Below the pieces are notes generated by a model that saw only the letters and a list, made by a program, of their open reading frames with translations, was not told where the DNA came from and made no database searches. This document shows, in pieces, positions 51,401 to 60,400 of a stretch of 64,000 nt of DNA. The DNA lies in assembly GCA_023101725.1 (NCBI GenBank), contig JALJCO010001058.1, positions 62,001-126,000 of the forward strand. Direction: 5' to 3'. This DNA comes from Atherinomorus stipes (Eukaryota; Chordata; Actinopteri; Atheriniformes; Atherinidae). A program made the position numbers and the translations under genes. How positions within the stretch are numbered: the stretch's first letter is position 1; every line of letters starts with the position of its first letter.

Positions 51401-54400
51401 TTTGAAAGAAAAATCAGTCACATTTTACTCCCACAAGCTAATGACTTGTTTCTATGGTTACTCAGTGCAGCCTGGGGGATGAAGGGCAGAGTGAGTGTTG
51501 CTGACACAAAGGCAGGGTCTTGTGTGTGCAGGAAAACCAAGGCTAAATGGCCCTACTGCCACAATTACAGGAGGATTCCAGCACAATCACAGTCATTACT
51601 GCACAAACACTCACCTGGGCAGCAGCTGCAAGGCAGCCATGGGTGACCGTAAAACCACTTCCTCCTGACACTCCTCCAGGGCTGCATTCCAGCAAACAGC
51701 TGTCCGTCCTGCCTCTGCAACAACCCGCCCGCCAATGTGTGCCCGCTGCTGTCTCCACGGTGCACTATACTCTTCATCACTTCACTGTGTCTTCACAGTG
51801 AGTAAATCATTCAGCTCTAGGGTATGATCAGTGTGAGGAAGCAAAATGACAAATAGAGTACCCCCCACCCCACCCAAGCAAACACAAACAAGGGACCAAC
51901 AATAAACCATGAAAACTGTCTCATGCTGCTGGGCAGAACTGAGCCCACTGATCAAAGTAGGCTGCAAACTGAGCAATAGACTCCCCTCAGCAGCATGCAC
52001 AAAGAAATCCCACGAGCCCGATACCTAATAAACCCACCGTCACAATCAGCAGGTGTTAATGGAAGAGAAAGATGGGTAGAAGGATCTGCAAGGCGGCAGT
52101 CAGCCACACCACCTCACCCCCTGCTGTGAGCTCCGCCTGCTCTCATTACACAACTCTGTGTCAATACACTAATCATATGCTCTGTCACAAGGCAATCAGT
52201 GCTTAACGTGCAAGTCAGCTGAACACATGGCTCTAAATTCATTACCCCCCCAGTAACACACTGTTGTAGCCTTGCACACATAATGATATGCAGACACACA
52301 CTCTATCCAGTCAGGGCTTGACCTCTGACTCGTCCCATCTCCCTGCGACTGTATAGTTAGTCTAATTGCCAACTGGTCATTACTGGCCCTGAGGTCGTCT
52401 TGGTTTCAGGCTATATTTCCTACAATTACCATAAATAGGAAACAGGAGGAAAAAAAGAGCAATCTGAGAACAGGAATTTCACAATTGATGCATTCACTGA
52501 ATGATCTGACATTTTTTTATTCTCAACAAGTGGAAGCATCACACGATTTTTGTATTTGGTGGAAATACTGTTGAAATTCTTCATCTGGAAATGACAAAGT
52601 AACTAGACATGCTTTGAATTTCATAGTTTTTCTACAGCTTCAAGGGCATTTAAGTGACAAATCAAATAACCTCATGTCACTGAACGGCGTCATGATCCGA
52701 TGATAAGTCAATTAAAATATCTTTTTTACATAAATTACCTTTTAATCAATTTTATGAAGCATATTATGTTCTAAAATAATTAAATCAATGAATAATCTAC
52801 TTAGCAAAAAAAAAAAAAAAAAAGAAATTTGGATTTTGTTGATTATTTCCCCCTTTTAATAGGCTGTATTATACTGTTGGACAACCTGATTAGTAGCCTT
52901 TACAACAAGGTATAACTTGATGATTGTGCAACAGTGGAATGAGCGGCACAGCTAAATATGAGAGGAGTGCCCCAAAAATGTACCAAAATCCCCTGCAATA
53001 TATTCCTGTTGGTATTCACTTTTGCTCTAAGTTGCTTTGTGGTTTGCATGATTGCAATAGGGAAAAACACATACTGGTAATTTTACACTTTATTCATTTT
53101 ACACTATCAGGAATGTCGGTAGTGTGTGATCCATACACAGCAACAACACCTTAATACCTCCTCCTTATGCTGGTCACATTTTCTAGAAGAATGACATCTT
53201 TTTTTTAAAGGGTAAAGGTCAAGCAGTGTGATTGTCTTGAGTACTCTTGCATGAACAGCACATCTGAGCTAATCCCACAATGGAGCTGAGGTCGGGCCTG
53301 CAGGAAGGCTCTTCCATCCTCTCCACTCCTAAATTCTGGATGTTCTCTGTGATGATCTATCTGAGAGAGCATGACCATCCTGAAGTTAGGTCCCAGATTC
53401 TGGAGAGATGAGCACTGCCTCCAGAATCTCAGTCCAACATATTTGGGTACCAGTCATGCAGCTAAGCCTGGCATACACATGGCAGCACTTGCATGTCAAA
53501 ACAAGCATGAATATTACCAGGAGAATATTTCCGGGGATTTTGGCTCATTTTTGAGGGACACTATCTACATATTTAGCTGTGTTGCTCATTCCACAGATGT
53601 ATGACCTTTATAAGTTATCCAACATTGTAAGAAGCTCTAATCAGGTTTTCCAATGATGTACAGTGTAATACATTACCAATTGGAATTATTCAAGTGGAGA
53701 AATAACAAACCAAACAAAAATTTCCTTACTTTTTATTTAAAAAAAATATAGTAAACTCTTGTTCTAAAAAATGTAAGTGTTTTTGATATATAGAATCATT
53801 AGATTTTAAAAGAATTACACCATTTAGATGAGTAATTCAGAGGCATCAGTAATGAATCTAAGAAAATGTATTCACCTGGTTCATATCAGTTAAAATCTGC
53901 TGTTATCAACCTAAGATTCTGTATTTTTCAACTCAGTGGCCATCATGAATTAAACAAATTAAATGTTTCTCTAACAAATTGTATGGATGACTTATTTTTC
54001 CAATGAAAACTTGAATGTCACGTCTCTTTTGTTCATCAATGCTGCTCCTCTTTCCCCTCAGCAGCTCAGCCAGCTAGACTTTAGCTAATTGCATTCTAAT
54101 TAAAATTACATTTCTGAGTGAAACAGTGTTGGTGAATGTCAGACAAGTGTCTAAGGAGCCTTCTTCACTCCGGTGGGGTAAAAAAACGCTGTTTGGTTAT
54201 TCTGCCCCTACATCCCGGACTATCAGGATTTACACATGCGTCCCACTAATTGAATCTTTGGAGAACAAAAACGAATACTAATCAGTTATGAATATGACAG
54301 ACATTCATTTCTATCCAGCTCTCTTTTTCCAAGTGAAGCACAATGGAAGCAAAAAGAAAACATGATTGATTTATCTCTTTTTGACTTTTTGGGGCATTAT

Positions 54401-57400
54401 ATTTCAATCAGGAATGACATTCATGGGGAGCGATAACATAATGATGATGATGAGTATCACTGTTGTAGGCAACAGCTGCAGAGGGTCAGGAAGTGGGTGT
54501 GTTTCAAATAAAGCATCTCCACCACCCAATTCTGTAGCTGCAGATTGTGATGCTGTTTGAGGCTGACCCATCATTACTGTACTTTTGTGGGCCAAATCAA
54601 ACACAGGATTCTTGGCAGCAAATTATCTTTGGGACAAAATGAAAGGTGGAACCGCCTCCCCCTGGGATCTACCGAGAGCAGCTAGCGGGTAAAAAACAAG
54701 CCCACCCTTCTCTTTTTATCCTGCACTCGACTCACACTGGATGCCTACCTCTTCAGACTTTTCTTTTTGAACTCAGGGCCAAAAAATATAAAAAAAACAA
54801 TTATTCAGTGTCAGAAATTAACCCTGTCTAGAGGGCTTCACCTAACTGCTGGTTTTAGGACAATAGGTCTTGGGACAGGAAAGTGAGAAGGAAGCAGCAT
54901 ATTTAGTGGAGGATCTGGATCATCCCCTTAGTCAAAGAAAGGGCCTCACGGTCCCTCAGATATATTCTGACCCTGTGAAAATTGGCAAGACAAACTTCAT
55001 TTGGGCTTCTCAGGGAAAAAAAAGCATAGCTCCATACTGATCCCCCATGGGCTTCCTGTCACACTCCACAAGTCCCCTCACTGCTTGCCTCCACCTCCTG
55101 TGGTGCAGGGCTTCAATAGTCCTATACATCATTCTTCACCAGCTCGATTTTCACCAACATTCATTACAGCATAGCACTCTTTGGAGAGAAGAGACCAGGA
55201 ATGTATGCACTGACCAGCCTGCCAGGGAATCTATCAATGACAGTAGAGCACATTTCAGCAGCTTGGAGAAGTATTCTCCAGGGCAACAACAGCACCAGCG
55301 CCAAGCGCTGCTAAGAAAGCCTCCCTAAATCCCAGAAACACAAATGGTTTAACCGAACTAAAGAGCCCCTGAGCAGCAGCAGCAGGAGCACTGGCTATAC
55401 AGCATGCAGCTGTCTGGGGCTCTAATCGGCTGTTTGAGTTCGAAGAGGCAAAACAGAGAAAGAATAACTAAACATGAAATACTTCTGGACAATACTCAGC
55501 TTTAACCTAAGCCCCTTTCGTGAGACACTCTTCCCTTCATATCAAATTATGTAATTCTATTATCCATTCAAAGGCACTGGTGCCTGTAATTAAAGGTTCA
55601 TTTAGTTCCATGATGTGTATCCTGAGGCATGCTATAAGTCAAGCATAGCAAGAACAACATCTCTTCTCAATAGATGCCCCACATGGAGGTTGACACCATA
55701 AACCATAACCCTCAGCAGGCATTTGAAGGCGAGTCTGTGCATATCTCTTCCTCATCTCCCTGCATCCACAGCAACACAAACCGCAGCATGCAGGTGTGCA
55801 CGCAAACGCATTTCACACAACAGCTCAATCTAATCTCACCACGTTTTGACAGATTCAGCCATCCAGTGATTTGATGGTACGGGGGCGGCGCTTACCTAAT
55901 GAAGAATGAGGCTGCTGCAGACGAGGAAGGGGAAGGAGAAGTTGATGCGCAGGTTACGGGCGCAGGGAGTCCCGCTTGGATGGAGCCCCTCAGTCGGCAG
56001 GGCGTCAGGGTGCTGCCGCTGCAACTGGTGGTGTTGGTCATGGTGGTGACGGTTGACTCCAAGGCTGCACCATCCCTGTCTGCCTCCCCCATCAAAGCTT
56101 GGGCCTGTAGGCACATGGGAACAGAGATAAGACTACAACCACAGTTTTTACAGCTCCTGCCCACCATTTTTCCTCTCCATCCCCCCCCTCTCCACACTCC
56201 TTTGCCACAGATGGACGGGCAGCTGCTGCAACCAGTAGTGGTTAGTGGCAGTCAGCAGTATCCAAAGCAAAGAGCTCCCAACTGAACAGCAAGGATGCTG
56301 CACCATTCATTGATTCTGGCAACACTCATGAGGCTGCTCTGGTGGTAGCATACTGTAATTAAGTTATAACCTACATTTAATTAGTAATTTAATCACAAGT
56401 GATTTACCTCACTCCGCACCCCATTATATCTATACCTCCATGGCTAATTTGGCACTCATGCAGGATGAGTCAGACTATCTGAGAGTGTGTTTCAAAGGGT
56501 GTAAAAAACCTGTGAGCTGTGAGATTTGTTGCATAGCCTCAGTGTTTAGGAGGTACTTGAATTGTGTTTACTGTAAATGGGCTCTCTGTGTTCTTGGTAA
56601 CAGAAGCGGGGATAGGTGAGCTGCATCTGTTTCAGCCCTTGGGCTCTGCTAACTTATGCCAAAGAGGTGATTTACTCACTCTAAAAATACAAGGTTATAG
56701 CTGGTAAAGCACATGCATATCTACGCATTTGTTACATACTGTATGTCCTGCAGCAAGGCATCTAAAAACATTTACAACCGCAAACAGCCAATTCAGAGCA
56801 GTCAAACAAGTTTTAACAGCATTTTTTTAAAGGCTTCTTCTTTATTGTAGTTGTTGTTAAAGCTTGGGCTGCTATAGCTTCAACCATTGTCATTGTAGCC
56901 AATGCCAAAATGGAATTTTGCTTTATTCATGCCTGTCTCTACATTTTTTAAGTATATGTGATTTTATCCAACATGAAATGTTATCATTTATTTGAAAACA
57001 TTCACATCAAAGCTCTCATCCAACAACCCTGACACTGTGACAGTGGAGCCGTGATAACTATGCAAAAAAGATGCTGAAAAAATAAAGAGTTTAAGTTTAG
57101 TTTTAGTCTGGAATAAGTTCCAAATATGAAGATTATGCCACAAATTTTAGCATAAGAAGAGCAAATCACCCAAATACCAGGAGTCAAAGCTTAGTTGTCT
57201 TACAACTATAGCCTGGATGCTAGCAAGTAATGAGGCACCAAACTTTTAACATGTGCTGCTGTTGGTTGGGCGTTATTTTCCTTGTGGGTTTCATTTCAAT
57301 ACCAATAAACAGACAAATCCATTCTAGCAGAGCTTTGATTTGGTTTCCACTGTCGATAAACATTACAACAAACATACCGTTTTCTGTCAAATTTGTGAAC

Positions 57401-60400
57401 AAACATTGTACTTTTTCTATTGCCTTCCTCTTAAAGGTGATGTCTTCTTCAGAATAGAATGGAAAAGAGTGCTTTTATTGTAACTGTATAACAAGACAAA
57501 GAAATTAGCAGTACTCTCACAGAACCCTACTCTATATGCAGAGTAAGATGTGCACTGTCAGATATATGGCATGGTGTTTTTCCTCAAAACAGGCAGCAAC
57601 CTCCATAGACTTGAGACGTTTTTTCTTCTTCTTCTTCTTCTTCTTCTTGCCACAAGATCCAAGGATCTAATCAGGTTTCCAGCTGTGATTGCTGAATTTG
57701 GGATGACAGGATCTCTGGTGATTATCTCATTGCATTTGGAGAGGGGTTTTTTTTTGTTTTTTTTTTGTGAAATTTCTTGTGCACCCAGCTTTCCTGTTTT
57801 GTCACTGTGGAAAATAATCTAGAAACAAAAAGCTGCTTTTCACCGTCAACCTTCATTATTTAATTTGTGTCATTTGATCACCACATCTTTTTTTAAAAAA
57901 GTATCATGATTAGGCTGCGATGTTAAAAGGAAAAATACTAGCATTTAATATGTATTAAAATGCAGAGTGGAATAAACTGAGAATACTTTTGTATCCATGA
58001 AAGATTGAAGCAAATCCCACATGCAGATGAAACTAAGAAAAATTAGCTAAAGCACTGACTCCTATAGGAGTTGACTAGTTACACACACAAGCAGTGCAGA
58101 GCTAATTATACAAGCCAAAAGCTGGTTTTGGGGCTGCACCTCAGCTGGAGTCACCACACACAAAGGGTTAATCCCCCACTGGAGCCAGTTGTTTATCCTG
58201 CAGGACAGTGATCAATAGCAGCTGACAAGAACCGGTTCTGTACGTTTTTAGCATCATAAATGAAATAAATAAAGGCTAAAGTTTTCCTGAAAGCATTTAT
58301 AACTCTGACACTTGAGCATTGTGTTAGCAGCATTGACCTTGAATGAGCACAACATAATGCAGCAGCCTCAGTGCCATTCGACAGGACATGTATCATAAAC
58401 ACAGCTCGGTCCCTCTGCATATTTACCACCTCAGTGTTTGCACTAGATTCATGTTTGGCAACTAAAATAACATCCTTTCCAATCTTTTTATTGAGTGCGA
58501 GGCCTCCCACGAACTGCCATTTGTCAGCACTGACTGACAGCTGCACTATTTATATGCCAAACCTGACAGGTGAATGCTCCACATCAGATTGTAAGGATAC
58601 TTACATTCTATTATTTACACAAGAGGCTCTACTCTTTCTCTGTTGTGTTGCAACTGTTAGCTTTACAATCCAGCACAATGTGTGGCTATATTAAAGCACG
58701 GCTGCAATATCTTCTCCCAGAAGAGTTTCACTGAGCAGCTGTCAAACAGTGGCCTGGCGGTGCATAGTCTTCATGAATTCCCATTTCCTCTTTTTGAGCT
58801 TGTTAGTGTTAGAAATCACAGCCTTGTTTAAATGGTCTGGTTTTGCTCTCTTGAGACTTCATCATGGAGGCTAAGGGAGATATAAAGCTGCAGTGTGTGA
58901 AGTTATGACTTGAAAAGCACACAATGTGAAATCTGGCTGCAAACTGCAATGAGCCAAATACAGATCCTCACGCAGCCGGCAGAGCGGAAAGCCTCACACC
59001 ATGCTGGTGTCGGTGACAGGTTAGGAACTCGGCGCATACCAGGGAAGTAGACCCATTACACGCTGGCACGAAAGACAAGAGCACTTCACACACAGCCGTA
59101 CAGGAAGCTGGCGTGTGGAGCTCGGCACATCTGCTGCTGATTGAGTCGGTGGAGTGCCTGCTTAGAAATCAAATGGCAGCAAATTTAAGGAGCACACACA
59201 CACAACTGGGCACAGGTGGAGCTCCAAAAGGGAGTGGGGTGTGGACTTCATCCAAAAGGATAAAGTATAGACTAAACACACACATGTAGGTGCACACATG
59301 TGAGTTGAGCTCATCACAGTGGCTATCAAAGAGTACTCCCACTGGTACAAAATCTGGGATTTAAGCTGCACACCCAAGCTGTATCCTTGGACCTGGAGTG
59401 GCTCTGATTCTGGCTGAAAAGTACAATCTATCCCCTGGTCAGGTAATTAGGCTGTGTCAGTGGAGCCATGTGTGCTCGTCCGTTTGCAGCAAAAGTCAGT
59501 AATGAGCTGGCCTTCCACCCTCTAACCTCCCCAGCCCTCCCTGATCTCTTTGCCTTGGTTTTTCTCTGGAAAGAAAGGACAAAGAAGAAGGAGGGAAAGA
59601 GATGAAGCAAAAAGGATTTGAACATAATGGAAAAATTGAAGAATTGAAAGAGTGAAAAGGACAGAGAGAGCGCTTCCTCTAATGTCTGATGTGAGCAGGG
59701 TGGGCCAGGATTCTATCAGCAAACCATCTTCCCCCAGACTACGAGGACTCCCCTGTGACCTTTGATCCCAGCAGTCAACAGACGATTACTGCCAAGGTGA
59801 AATAGGCCTCGTGTTAATCTGGCTGTCGTGCTTGACTGCCCTCTGTAGCCAACAAAAAACAGCTGAAGTGAGAACTGACTGCTAACAATACTAATGACTA
59901 CATGAGAGCAGTTTAACGCGTGTTCATGTTTAGCTCTCCATACAGTAGATCTCAAGTATCTTTAAATATCTACCCTAAAATAATGAAGTGCCTCTTTATT
60001 TGATTAAAATGGGGATTCCCCTTCCCTTTCCTTCCTGTACTTTTTTCCCCCCTTTTCTGATTGCTGTTTGTGGCACTTTGCCATCGTAGCCCAGCTGCAC
60101 CAAGGCAGCAGCAGCCAAGATCATCTGCTGGGCTGCAAATTGGTGGCAGTGGAGCCCACCATGGAAGCAGACAACTAGCAGGCCAATAACGGAAGCCCTC
60201 AAAAGTCAAGTATGCTTGCTATTTTTTTAATAATGTGCATGTGGTTGTGGATTTATTGTGGCAAAGGCCAAACTGCAGATTTGGTTCCATCTTGTCCTTG
60301 TTTTGAACACTAGTATAGCATTGATTTACTATAATTTCCTAAATCACTTGATTAAAACAGGAACAACTTGTGTAATCAGAAAGTTGGAGCGTGTCAAGCT

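Larger units (their letters stand above)
37913..55895 (-). other. kif26a: kif26a intron B-C (18 kb)
   Basis: This is the largest intron. It contains the possible alternative first or poison exon (40198-40340), a GC-box-rich upstream segment, a pair of adjacent inverted repeats (44383-44498), a T9G14 homopolymer block (43206-43228), polypurine tracts near 38986-39052 and 49376-49412, and a TAAT-rich stretch around 47061. No other coding exon was recognised. The unusual length and developmental-type motif content suggest regulatory elements, which is inference. Confidence 0.8.

Noticed and set aside
53210..53600. Stretch resembling a DNA-transposon relic in intron B-C
   Set aside because: The resemblance was only by feel. 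No terminal repeats or transposase motif could be identified.
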